Below the pieces are notes generated by a model that searched no databases, was not told the origin of the DNA, and was given only the letters and a program-made list of their open reading frames with translations. A stretch of DNA of 5,954 nucleotides, from the NCBI GenBank assembly GCA_900764415.1, contig CAAFOA010000332.1, forward strand, positions 1 to 5,954, given 5' to 3'. Of the stretch, positions 1-5,433 are shown piece by piece. Source of the DNA: an uncultured Collinsella sp. (lineage in GTDB: Bacteria; Actinomycetota; Coriobacteriia; Coriobacteriales; Coriobacteriaceae). Made by a program: the position numbers and the translations under genes. Position 1 is the stretch's first letter, and every line of letters begins with the position of its first letter.

Positions 1-490
1 CGCCGGCGCAGGTGATGCCGGACGGACCGGAGCCGACGACCGCGACCTTCTTGCCGTTCTTGGGGGCCATCTTGGGCGTGGAGGCGAGCTCGGGGCGGTC
101 ACCCAGGAAGCGCTCGAGCTGGCCGATGGCCACGGGCTCGGACTTCTTACCACGGATGCACTTGCCCTCGCACTGGTTCTCCTGCGGGCAGACGCGACCG
201 CAGATGGCGGGAAGCATGGAGTCCTCGCGGATGGTATCGAGGGCGCCGCCGAAGTCCTTCGCGCGGATTTGCTCGATAAAGCGGGGGATGTTGATGTTGA
301 CGGGGCAGCCCTCAACACAGAACGGCTTCTTGCAGTTGAGGCAGCGCTCGGCCTCGGCCAGCGCCATCTCCTCGGTGAAGCCCTTGTCGACGGGGCGGAA
401 GTCGCAGGCGCGCTCGGCAGCCGGCTCCTCGTTATCGGGGGTGCGGGGCGACTTCATATCGGCAACGAAACGACCGTTAACTAGTGGCAT
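1..490 (-). CDS. nfnB: NfnB/GltA-like NADPH-dependent oxidoreductase subunit, N-terminal part (runs off left edge)
   Basis: This is the first 163 codons of a protein of the glutamate synthase small-subunit family. Seen: two cysteine clusters, C50-x2-C53-x4-C58-x3-C62 and C97-x3-C101-x5-C107-x3-C111, which in this family bind two [4Fe-4S] centres. They are followed by a dinucleotide-binding Rossmann motif GSGPSG at residues 153-158, where the window ends. The family acts in the cytoplasm, moving electrons between NAD(P)H and either glutamate synthase large subunit or ferredoxin. Its start ATG (490-488) lies inside the end of the upstream FAD/2Fe-2S subunit gene, giving a 10-base overlap; a GAGG sits about 13 bases upstream, so translational coupling is likely. 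The pairing with a PyrK-like partner and the absence of a visible gltB favour NfnB (ferredoxin:NADP+ transhydrogenase large subunit) over true glutamate synthase. Family assignment is firm; the Nfn role is inference. Confidence 0.87.
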   Translation of the reverse strand, partial: MPLVNGRFVADMKSPRTPDNEEPAAERACDFRPVDKGFTEEMALAEAERCLNCKKPFCVEGCPVNINIPRFIEQIRAKDFGGALDTIREDSMLPAICGRVCPQENQCEGKCIRGKKSEPVAIGQLERFLGDRPELASTPKMAPKNGKKVAVVGSGPSGITCAG

Positions 491-1320
491 GCGCAGCTCT
501 TTTCCTCATAAGCCTTGAGGGACTCGCCCTCTTCGGAACGGTAAGCGGCCTGGCGGGCACGAAGGTCATCCCAGTCGACCAGGGTGGCATCGAAGTCGGG
601 GCCGTCGACGCAAGCGAACTTGGTCACGCCGCCCACCTCGACGCGGCAGCAGCCGCACATACCGGTGCCGTCAACCATGATGGGGTTGAGCGACGCGGTG
701 ATGGGGGTGTCGTACTTCTGGGCGGTGAGGGTCGAGAATTTCATCATCGGAACAGGGCCGACGCAGAAGACCTGGCTCACGGCCTTGTCCTGCAGCAGGC
801 GCTCCAGCGGAGCGGTGACAACGCCCTGCTCGCCGTAGGAGCCGTCGTCAGTGGTGATGTGGATGTGATCTTCGTCGAGGAGCTCGCGGAACTGGTCCTC
901 CATAAGCAGGAGGTCCTTGGTGCGGGCGCCCATGATGGCGTGCACCTCGTGGCCGGTCTCGACCAGGTGCTTGGCGACCGGGAAGGCAATTGCCAGGCCG
1001 ACGCCGCCGCCAATGACGGCGCAGGGGCCCTCGGCCATCTCGGTGGGAACGCCCAGCGGGCCCACGACGTCGCGTAGCGACTCGCCGGCCTCGTAGGTGG
1101 ACAGCATCTCGGTGGTCTTGCCGATCACCATGAAGATGAACTCGACCCAGCCCTCGTCACCGTTCCAGCCGGCCAGGGTAAACGGGACACGCTCGCCCGT
1201 CTCATTGGCGCGAACCATGAGGAACTGTCCAGCGTGCGCATGCTTGGCGATTGCAGGCGCCTCGATGCGGAACTTGAACACCTTCTCCGAGAACTGCGTC
1301 TTCTCCAGGATCTTATACAT
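481..1320 (-). CDS. nfnA: NfnA-like FAD/NAD-binding, 2Fe-2S oxidoreductase subunit (sulfide/dihydroorotate dehydrogenase-like)
   Basis: A 279-residue protein of the ferredoxin-NADP reductase/PyrK family, full length for this group. In order: an FAD-binding beta-barrel with the flavin motif R44-V-P-F-T, an NAD-binding Rossmann segment with GGGVG at 104-108, and a C-terminal iron-sulfur module with D218, C222, C225 and C237 in the D-x3-C-x2-C-x11-C arrangement, followed by DGPDFD. PyrK has cysteine at the first ligand position; an aspartate ligand there is known for NfnA-type subunits, which agrees with the GltA-like partner that follows. The start at 1320 is supported by an AGAGGGG ribosome site (1325-1331). 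The likely role is the small subunit of NADH-dependent ferredoxin:NADP+ oxidoreductase, a cytoplasmic electron-bifurcating enzyme balancing NADH, NADPH and ferredoxin. The protein ends in Cys-Ala-Cys-His, and this tail overlaps the partner's start. A pyrimidine role is less likely, since no pyrD is adjacent. Confidence 0.88.
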   Translation of the reverse strand: MYKILEKTQFSEKVFKFRIEAPAIAKHAHAGQFLMVRANETGERVPFTLAGWNGDEGWVEFIFMVIGKTTEMLSTYEAGESLRDVVGPLGVPTEMAEGPCAVIGGGVGLAIAFPVAKHLVETGHEVHAIMGARTKDLLLMEDQFRELLDEDHIHITTDDGSYGEQGVVTAPLERLLQDKAVSQVFCVGPVPMMKFSTLTAQKYDTPITASLNPIMVDGTGMCGCCRVEVGGVTKFACVDGPDFDATLVDWDDLRARQAAYRSEEGESLKAYEEKSCACH

Positions 1321-1425
1321 AGAACCCCTCTCTTGTTAGGGCCGCCGAACCGTGCCTCCACGGAAATGGACGGTAGCCCGAATAAAACCGTACGCGCACA
1401 GGCGTTGTGCAGACATACGGTGCAA

Positions 1426-1431
1426 ATTATA
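1426..1431 (-). promoter_or_regulatory. Candidate -10 box of the nfnA-nfnB promoter
   Basis: The minus strand reads a perfect TATAAT here. No convincing -35 hexamer is visible 16-19 bases upstream. If it is used, transcription would begin near 1419 and leave a leader of about 100 bases before the ATG at 1320. No known riboswitch or T-box motif was recognised in that leader. Confidence 0.4.
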
Positions 1432-1494
1432 CCCTCATGGACATGTCACTTACGTGTGTCTTCAGCGGTTGGGAGCAGGGTTTATCCACTTCGG

Positions 1495-1691
1495 CCTACC
1501 AAACAGGGGCAGGTATATTTTGGTCAGTTTTATCGGGTAAAACGGCAAAGGGGCCGGTCTCGGGTTGTGATGAGGCCGGCTCCCTTTGGGGTGCTATGTG
1601 CGTATGGCGGCGCGCGGTTTATTACGATGCCGCAAATGGAGCGTTTCCGCAGGTAAAACCTGCCAAAATAAACCTGTCCCTAAATGGTAGG
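1495..1691. repeat. 197-bp inverted-repeat element (MITE/REPIN-like) behind pth
   Basis: The arms 1495-1532 (plus strand) and 1654-1691 (read on the minus strand) align without gaps over 38 positions with 30 identities. The best-matching core is GGGRCAGGTWTATTTTGG. One arm reaches to within two bases of the pth stop codon. The interior holds no credible gene but contains the hairpin at 1547-1587. Near the right arm is a further small perfect palindrome, GCAGGT-AAA-ACCTGC (1649-1663). No transposase is present, so if mobile it would depend on an enzyme elsewhere; a terminal GGGACAGG-type sequence is reminiscent of repeats linked to REP-associated Y1 transposases, but that link is from memory and not shown here. 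With the -10 box at 1426-1431 this accounts for most of the 373-bp gap between pth and nfnA. Confidence 0.6.
1539..1587 (-). terminator. Probable intrinsic terminator of pth
   Basis: Bases 1547-1557 and 1576-1587 form an 11-bp GC-rich stem with one bulged base (1581). On the minus strand the stem ends in TTT and is followed by GCCGTTTT, a modest, interrupted T-tract. It lies about 107 bases beyond the pth stop and inside the inverted-repeat element at 1495-1691, so the element may have brought the terminator with it. The stem is bidirectional, but there is no comparable T-tract on the plus strand. Confidence 0.5.
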
Positions 1692-1693
1692 TT

Positions 1694-2323
1694 TTAGTGC
1701 TTGCCGTTGGCGGAGGCGGCGCCGTTGACATGGTCGCGAGCGTAGACCACGCCGTGCACGATCGCCAGGCCGGCGGCGTCGGCCGCGCGGGCGCAGGTGC
1801 CCTGGAAATCCTCGGCCTCGCGGGCGCGCAGCTGCTTAAGCACGTAGTCAGCGACGGGCATCTTGCCGGGAGGGTTGCCGATGCCGGTGCGGATGCGGCT
1901 GAAGTCGCGGCTGCCCATCTTGTCGATGATGGAACGCAGGCCGTTGTGGCCAGCATGGCCGCCGCCCACCTTAACGCGCACGTCGCCGGCGGGAATGTCG
2001 AGCTCGTCGTGGATTACGAGCAGCTCCTCGGCCTTGATCTTGTATTCGCGGCAGAGCTTGGAGATGGGGCCGCCCGAGGTATTCATGTACGACTGCGGCT
2101 TGACCAGCACAATCTGGCGCTTGCCGTCCTCTTCCTCGGGGTCGTTGATGTTGATGAGCGCGACCTCGGCGCCGGCCTGGTTTTTCCAGTACGTGACGCC
2201 GGCCTGACGGGCCAACTCGTCGATCGCTTTGAAGCCAGCGTTGTGGCGGGTCTCGGCATACTCATCGCCAGGGTTGCCAAGTCCGGCAACCATGCGAATC
2301 TTGAGCGGCTGTGCAGCTGCCAT
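1694..2323 (-). CDS. pth: Peptidyl-tRNA hydrolase
   Basis: A 209-residue protein matching bacterial Pth along its whole length (the family is usually about 190-210). It frees tRNA from peptidyl-tRNA dropped by stalled ribosomes, in the cytoplasm. Seen: GLGNPGxxYxxTRHNxG near the N-terminus with N17 and the catalytic base H27, KPQSYMNTSG with N81, HDELD with D106, GGGHAGHNGLRS with H126 and N127, and RIRTGIG. Offsets from the E. coli active-site residues (N10, H20, N68, D93, H113, N114) are consistent, +7 then +13. The start at 2323 is chosen because GAAAGGAC (2328-2335) sits just upstream; Met11 is an alternative but has no ribosome site. The gene is commonly found near prs and glmU; here an accessory block lies between prs and pth. 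It probably has its own promoter (TTGACA at 2377-2382). Confidence 0.97.
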   Translation of the reverse strand: MAAAQPLKIRMVAGLGNPGDEYAETRHNAGFKAIDELARQAGVTYWKNQAGAEVALININDPEEEDGKRQIVLVKPQSYMNTSGGPISKLCREYKIKAEELLVIHDELDIPAGDVRVKVGGGHAGHNGLRSIIDKMGSRDFSRIRTGIGNPPGKMPVADYVLKQLRAREAEDFQGTCARAADAAGLAIVHGVVYARDHVNGAASANGKH

Positions 2324-2353
2324 GTTTGTCCTTTCGTTGATTTGTCGCCTGCT

Positions 2354-2382
2354 ATGGTGAGCGACCCTGCTGCCGCTGTCAA
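2354..2382 (-). promoter_or_regulatory. Candidate pth promoter
   Basis: The minus strand shows a perfect -35 TTGACA (2377-2382), a 17-base spacer, then CACCAT (2354-2359), which matches the -10 consensus only at A2, A5 and T6. The predicted start near 2347 would give a leader of about 24 bases containing the ribosome site. It lies between pth and the inverted-repeat element at 2438, so pth would still be expressed despite the inserted block upstream. Confidence 0.4.
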
Positions 2383-2437
2383 ATGGAGGGCGATTGAGGT
2401 TGTTTGGGGGCGTTTGGACGGCCGTCGAAATCCGAGG

Positions 2438-2641
2438 TGGACAGCTAGTTCAGATACGTATAAGTTCTGAGGACTCGAATTGCTCAATTCAATGCCGATG
2501 CGTTGTTTTGGAGCTTTAGTTAGCCCATATGACGCTGTTTTGAAGTCTACCCTGCCTTCAAATAGGGCGAATGGTATAGAGATAGCTGCAAAACAGCCTA
2601 ATTCAATATGTCTAGTTATACGTATTTGAACTAACTGTCCA
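2438..2641. repeat. Inverted-repeat element A (204 bp), downstream flank of the accessory gene
   Basis: Terminal inverted repeats at 2438-2464 and 2615-2641 agree at 24 of 27 positions. The shared core is TTCARATACGTATAA, preceded by TGGACAGYTAG, and includes the palindrome ATACGTAT. The interior of about 150 bp is AT-richer than neighbouring genes and has no credible ORF. The termini are the same as those of element B (3966-4168), but the interior is different apart from a 12-base match, TTGGAGCTTTAG (2508-2519). No clear target-site duplication is visible outside the ends. It occupies most of the 351-bp gap between the accessory gene and pth. Confidence 0.75.
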
Positions 2642-2651
2642 GCCCTGTTTG

Positions 2652-2674
2652 ACGGCGCACGGGTGATTCGCCGT
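2652..2674 (-). terminator. Weak hairpin directly after the accessory gene's stop codon
   Basis: ACGGCG (2652-2657) and CGCCGT (2669-2674) form a perfect 6-bp stem with an 11-base loop immediately after the TAA at 2677-2675. The minus strand continues CAAACAGG, with no T-tract, so termination here would be poor. The hairpin may be chance or may protect the 3' end. Confidence 0.25.
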
Positions 2675-3802
2675 TTAGACCGGTGCAAGGCCGATTCCGG
2701 CCCGCAGAGCGTTGAGCCAAGCGGCCTGACGCTTGCGATAGCCCTTGATGCGATATCGGAATCGGACTCCCGCGAGTCGATGCATCGTTTGGGCGAAGGC
2801 TTCGAGTGCAACAAGGTCTTTCATTTGGTCGCGATTGATAACCAGGACGTGGATGCCCATTGCCTTGAGGCCATTATTTCGATTGCCATCGTGGATGCGA
2901 GCGTTTTGAAGCTCATGCCCAATTCCGTTGTATTCGCTGTCGACTCCGGCTGCGGGGCAATACAGGTCGCAGATGGCGTAAGGGATGCCGGAGGACATGT
3001 TGACCGCAAGGGTGTCGAAGTCGATTCGATAGTTGAGTAGCAAGCCTCCCATAGGTAGGCTGCAACACCCGAAACCGCCAAAGCGCATGGGTGCTCCGAG
3101 AACGGCAAACATTAGGGATTCTGCTGGGGATGCGGATCCGGCCCGGGCGAGTTTAACGGCCGTGCGAAACGAGGCGTACGAGCTACTTTTGGCGAACCGT
3201 GCGACCGCCTCGAGCTCTTCGATGGTCGTGGCGGGCTCGCATTTGTAGTGTGCCTGTTCATAGCGGGTTTCGTTCTGTTGCTCGGCCACCGACTGGTTGC
3301 CCAGGCAATCAAGATCGCCCGTCGCCGCGCAGCCATCGCCCTTGGGCCAGATGTCGTCATGGGCAATGGGGTATGTTGCCCCGGGAGGAAGGGAGTAGGT
3401 TCCGAGCAGTTCCATGAGAAGCATCAAGGTTTTGGCGACTGATTCATTTTTGGAACAAAGCATGGCTGTCACGGCGGGAGACGTTGCGTAGATGTCGGCC
3501 TCGACGTGCATAATTGCACCTTCAGGAAGCGGAGCGGAGAGAATATGCTGAAGAAGTCGCTTGTCGGGGCGTCTGTTGTCTTCGTCTGAAACGAGAAGAT
3601 CGAGCAGTTCGGAATCATCTTCATTCCAGGCATCGAGTATCGAAAGTGCGCCAAAGTCGATTGCGTCATTATTGGGAATGCAGCTAGCCAAGGCCTGTGC
3701 TTGCTGTTCACTATCAACGAAGTCCCAGGGTAGGGCAGAGTACGCCCGTCGTGCGCGACGAATTGCGCGGAGGGCGGAGAAATGTGAAATCACGGTCGTC
3801 AT
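2675..3802 (-). CDS. Hypothetical protein with a PD-(D/E)XK/Vsr-like (DUF559/AbiEi-type) C-terminal domain
   Basis: A 375-residue soluble protein with no signal peptide or membrane segment seen. The N-terminus (SHFSALRAIRRAR) resembles the short helix that opens AbiEi-like and related Coriobacteriia proteins. The C-terminal half has a nuclease-like series: E228 in SPAES, D279 in ICDLY, E290 in DSEYNG with H296, then R302, D305, R308 and K313 before a beta-strand MGIHVLVIN. The order E, D, E-x-N-G, R/K-rich helix, hydrophobic strand is that of Vsr/DUF559 endonuclease-fold proteins. The middle (about 150-195) is polar and probably a linker. The start at 3802 is the only early ATG; no Shine-Dalgarno is visible, but TACGTT lies at -12 to -7, where a leaderless promoter would have it. 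The gene stands alone, flanked on both sides by like inverted-repeat elements and of lower GC than its neighbours. Fold assignment is pattern-based inference; a defence or toxin-antitoxin role is only a possibility, and no partner gene is adjacent. Confidence 0.75.
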   Translation of the reverse strand: MTTVISHFSALRAIRRARRAYSALPWDFVDSEQQAQALASCIPNNDAIDFGALSILDAWNEDDSELLDLLVSDEDNRRPDKRLLQHILSAPLPEGAIMHVEADIYATSPAVTAMLCSKNESVAKTLMLLMELLGTYSLPPGATYPIAHDDIWPKGDGCAATGDLDCLGNQSVAEQQNETRYEQAHYKCEPATTIEELEAVARFAKSSSYASFRTAVKLARAGSASPAESLMFAVLGAPMRFGGFGCCSLPMGGLLLNYRIDFDTLAVNMSSGIPYAICDLYCPAAGVDSEYNGIGHELQNARIHDGNRNNGLKAMGIHVLVINRDQMKDLVALEAFAQTMHRLAGVRFRYRIKGYRKRQAAWLNALRAGIGLAPV

Positions 3803-3814
3803 AGCTATAACGTA
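3803..3814 (-). promoter_or_regulatory. Possible leaderless -10 element for the accessory gene
   Basis: On the minus strand TACGTT occupies exactly -12 to -7 relative to the ATG, matching the TANNNT pattern of leaderless actinobacterial starts, and the ribosome-site region is otherwise empty. The -35 area (GTCGCA) is poor. A single short match like this can easily be chance. Confidence 0.2.
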
Positions 3815-3965
3815 CTAAGTTGGAGGCAGAATGCGACCGCCATACCGTTCTTTTCGCTCAGCGGGGCGCTGCGCGCCACGAACGGCTGGGCGTTATGAAA
3901 TCGGTGGAATCGGTCGAGGGGATTACAGGAAATTGAGCTCTGCCGCGAAGGTTGACGATATCTAC
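3815..3965. other. Intergenic stretch with no recognisable feature
   Basis: Between the accessory gene and element B there is no ORF with coding character, no strong hairpin with a T-tract and no recognised promoter pair. Together with element B and the prs terminator this makes up the 451-bp gap between the accessory gene and prs. Confidence 0.5.
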
Positions 3966-4168
3966 TGGACAGTTAGTTCAGATACGTATAAGGCGGCGGG
4001 CGTTCGAGGCGTTTCTAAGGGTCTTTGAGGGCGATTTGAGGATAAAAATGCAGCGGCTGTACTCGAAAACGATAAGCTTTGGACGGTATGGCATCCGCCG
4101 GGGAGCTCAGAAGGCTCCGGACGGCCCTTTGGAGCTTTAGAAAAATACGTATCTGAACTAATTGTCCA
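3966..4168. repeat. Inverted-repeat element B (203 bp), upstream flank of the accessory gene
   Basis: Terminal inverted repeats at 3966-3992 and 4142-4168 agree at 23 of the first 24 positions, and one further base pair (3965/4169) extends them. They carry the same TTCAGATACGTAT core as element A. The left 27 bases differ from element A's left end at a single position. The interior differs from A except for TTGGAGCTTTAG, here at 4129-4140 and directly against the right repeat. The interior contains a small imperfect GC hairpin around 4098-4120 but no gene. No target-site duplication is evident. Confidence 0.78.
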
Positions 4169-4186
4169 GGGAAGGTTGGCGAGGGA

Positions 4187-4220
4187 TAGAAAAGGGTCGG
4201 AAGCGAGCTTCCGACCCTTT
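4187..4220 (-). terminator. Intrinsic terminator of prs
   Basis: AAAGGGTCGGAAG (4191-4203) pairs perfectly with CTTCCGACCCTTT (4208-4220) around a CGAG tetraloop, a 13-bp stem. On the minus strand it runs into TTTTCTAT. It begins about 33 bases after the prs stop codon. The inserted block with element B starts just beyond it, so insertion here would not have disrupted prs. Confidence 0.85.
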
Positions 4221-4253
4221 AAAAACACCAAAGATGATGAGATGCACGCTGGA

Positions 4254-5240
4254 TTACAGCGCGAAGTCGCCGCCGACGAGCGTGGAGACGGGCTCCTCGT
4301 GGTAAACGGCGGAGATGGCCTGGGCGAACTCCTCGGCGACCGAGATGGTCTTGATCTTGCCGCCCACCTCGACGGGAATGGCGTCGGTGACGACGCACTC
4401 GACGATCGGGGCGTCGTTCAGGCGCTCGATGGCCGGACCGGAGAAGATACCGTGGGTGGCGCAGACGTAGATGTCGCCAGCGCCCATAGCCTTGAGCTCC
4501 TTGACGTTGGCGCACAGGGTGCCAGCGGTGTCGATCATGTCGTCGTTGATGACGCAGGTCTTGCCCTTGATGTCACCGATGATGCCCATGACCTCGGCGG
4601 CGTTGTGGCGCGGACGGCCCTTGTGGGCGATGGCCAGGTCGCAGCCGAGCATGTCGGACAGCTTCTTGGCGGCCTTGGCGCGACCCACGTCAGGGGAGAC
4701 GACAACCAGGTTGTCGGTGTCGAAGTGCATGTCGTTGTAGTACTGGCCAAACAGCGGCAGTGCGGACAGGTGGTTAACCGGGATATCAAAGAAGCCCTGG
4801 ATCTGACCCTGGTGCAGGTCGAGGGTGATGATGCGGTCGACACCGGCGCGCTCGAGCAGGTTGGCGACGAGGCGGGCGGTGATGGGCTCGCGCGGGCCGG
4901 CCTTGCGGTCCTGGCGGGCATAGCCGTAGTGGGTGATAACGGCGGTGATGGAGCGGGCGGATGCGCGCTTGGCAGCGTCGGTGGCAATGAGCAGCTCCAT
5001 GAGCATGTCGTTGACGTTGCCGCCAGCCACGGACTGAATCAGGAAGACGTCGGCGCCGCGGACGGTCTCGTCGTAGCGGGCGTAAATCTCACCGTTGGCG
5101 AACTGCTTTAGCGTAAGGCCCGAAAGCTCGACCCCAAGGTACTCAGCGATCTTCTGAGCGAGGGGACGGTTGGAGGAACCGGAATACACGCGGATGGACT
5201 TGCGCATATTCTCCGACTTCTCGGGATCATTAATCGGCAT
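4254..5240 (-). CDS. prs: Ribose-phosphate pyrophosphokinase (PRPP synthetase)
   Basis: A 328-residue class I PRPP synthetase, close to the family's usual 310-330. It transfers pyrophosphate from ATP to ribose 5-phosphate, making PRPP for purine, pyrimidine, histidine, tryptophan and NAD synthesis in the cytoplasm. Seen: FANGEIYARYDETVRG (47-62), the ATP-binding loop YGYARQDRK (105-113), the metal-site histidine H143 in DLHQGQIQGFFDIPVNHL, SPDVGRAKAA (182-191), the flexible-loop K207 and R209 in HKGRPRHN, and the PRPP-binding DDMIDTAGT (233-241). The DKRR form common in this loop is replaced by HKGR, with the key Lys and Arg kept. The start at 5240 is supported by AGGAG (5248-5252) seven bases upstream; Met12 lies nearer the usual N-terminus but lacks a ribosome site. 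It follows glmU, a frequent arrangement, but a strong terminator and its own promoter lie between them. Confidence 0.98.
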   Translation of the reverse strand: MPINDPEKSENMRKSIRVYSGSSNRPLAQKIAEYLGVELSGLTLKQFANGEIYARYDETVRGADVFLIQSVAGGNVNDMLMELLIATDAAKRASARSITAVITHYGYARQDRKAGPREPITARLVANLLERAGVDRIITLDLHQGQIQGFFDIPVNHLSALPLFGQYYNDMHFDTDNLVVVSPDVGRAKAAKKLSDMLGCDLAIAHKGRPRHNAAEVMGIIGDIKGKTCVINDDMIDTAGTLCANVKELKAMGAGDIYVCATHGIFSGPAIERLNDAPIVECVVTDAIPVEVGGKIKTISVAEEFAQAISAVYHEEPVSTLVGGDFAL

Positions 5241-5286
5241 TACCCTTCTCCTTTATACATCGAATGCCATATAGATGCCTTGTTGC

Positions 5287-5314
5287 ATTGTAACCGCGCG
5301 ACGGGGTTTATCGA
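5287..5314 (-). promoter_or_regulatory. Candidate prs promoter
   Basis: The minus strand shows TCGATA (5309-5314, 4 of 6 to the -35 consensus), a 16-base spacer and TACAAT (5287-5292, 5 of 6 to the -10 consensus). The predicted start near 5280 leaves a leader of about 40 bases with a strong ribosome site. It lies downstream of the glmU terminator, so prs needs a promoter in this interval. A small hairpin (CGACC/GGTCG, 5351-5368) further upstream has no assigned role. Confidence 0.5.
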
Positions 5315-5383
5315 GTCTTGATAACGTCTTTACCGTCAACGGACACGAACCGACCACTCATCCGGTCGCGCAGGTCACGATAG

Positions 5384-5417
5384 AAAAAAAGAGCCGTCCT
5401 CATGGAACAGCTCCTTT
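5384..5417 (-). terminator. Intrinsic terminator of glmU
   Basis: On the minus strand GAGCTGTTC (5413-5405) pairs with GGACGGCTC (5399-5391), a 9-bp stem with two G-U pairs and a 5-base loop. It is followed by seven uninterrupted Ts (5390-5384) and preceded by AAAAG. It begins about 16 bases beyond the glmU stop codon. This is a textbook intrinsic terminator, separating glmU from prs. Confidence 0.9.
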
Positions 5418-5433
5418 TGTGCTTGGTAAAACG

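Larger units (their letters stand above)
2438..4168. mobile_element. Putative gene cassette bounded by two like inverted-repeat elements
   Basis: Two elements with the same 24-bp-class termini flank a single gene in a composite-transposon-like layout of 1,731 bp. The left ends of the two elements (2438 and 3966) are direct copies 1,528 bp apart and the right ends are 1,527 bp apart, so recombination between either pair would remove the gene and leave one intact element. The block sits between prs and pth, which are near neighbours in many bacteria, and its GC content looks lower than that of the flanking genes. No transposase or integrase is present and no target duplication was found at 2438/4168, so mobility is inference. 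Confidence 0.35.

Noticed and set aside
484..1077. A 197-codon plus-strand ORF opposite nfnA
   Set aside because: It is a GC-driven shadow of nfnA with no recognisable motif.
1649..1663. GCAGGT-AAA-ACCTGC palindrome as a terminator
   Set aside because: The stem is perfect but only 6 bp, and no T-tract follows on either strand. The larger hairpin at 1547-1587 is the better candidate.
2438..2464. Terminal repeat read as a promoter (TGGACA then TATAAG)
   Set aside because: The 15-base spacing is short, and the same repeat at 4142-4168 reads TATTTT at that place. The conservation is better explained by the inverted-repeat ends.
1697..2470. A 257-codon plus-strand ORF opposite pth
   Set aside because: It is antisense to an unmistakable Pth with all active-site residues, and it runs on into the end of a repeat element.
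2083..2814. A 243-codon minus-strand ORF spanning the accessory gene end, element A and the pth start
   Set aside because: It crosses the repeat element and overlaps two better genes in another frame; its composition is Ser/Arg-rich and low in complexity.
2438..4168. CRISPR array or integron cassette array
   Set aside because: There are only four repeat copies, as two inverted pairs, with no regular spacers, no cas genes, no integrase and no attC-like folded site.
4176..5111. A 311-codon plus-strand ORF opposite prs
   Set aside because: It is antisense to a clear prs, composed mainly of Gly, Ala, Val and Asp as expected for the mirror of a high-GC gene, and it resembles no known family.
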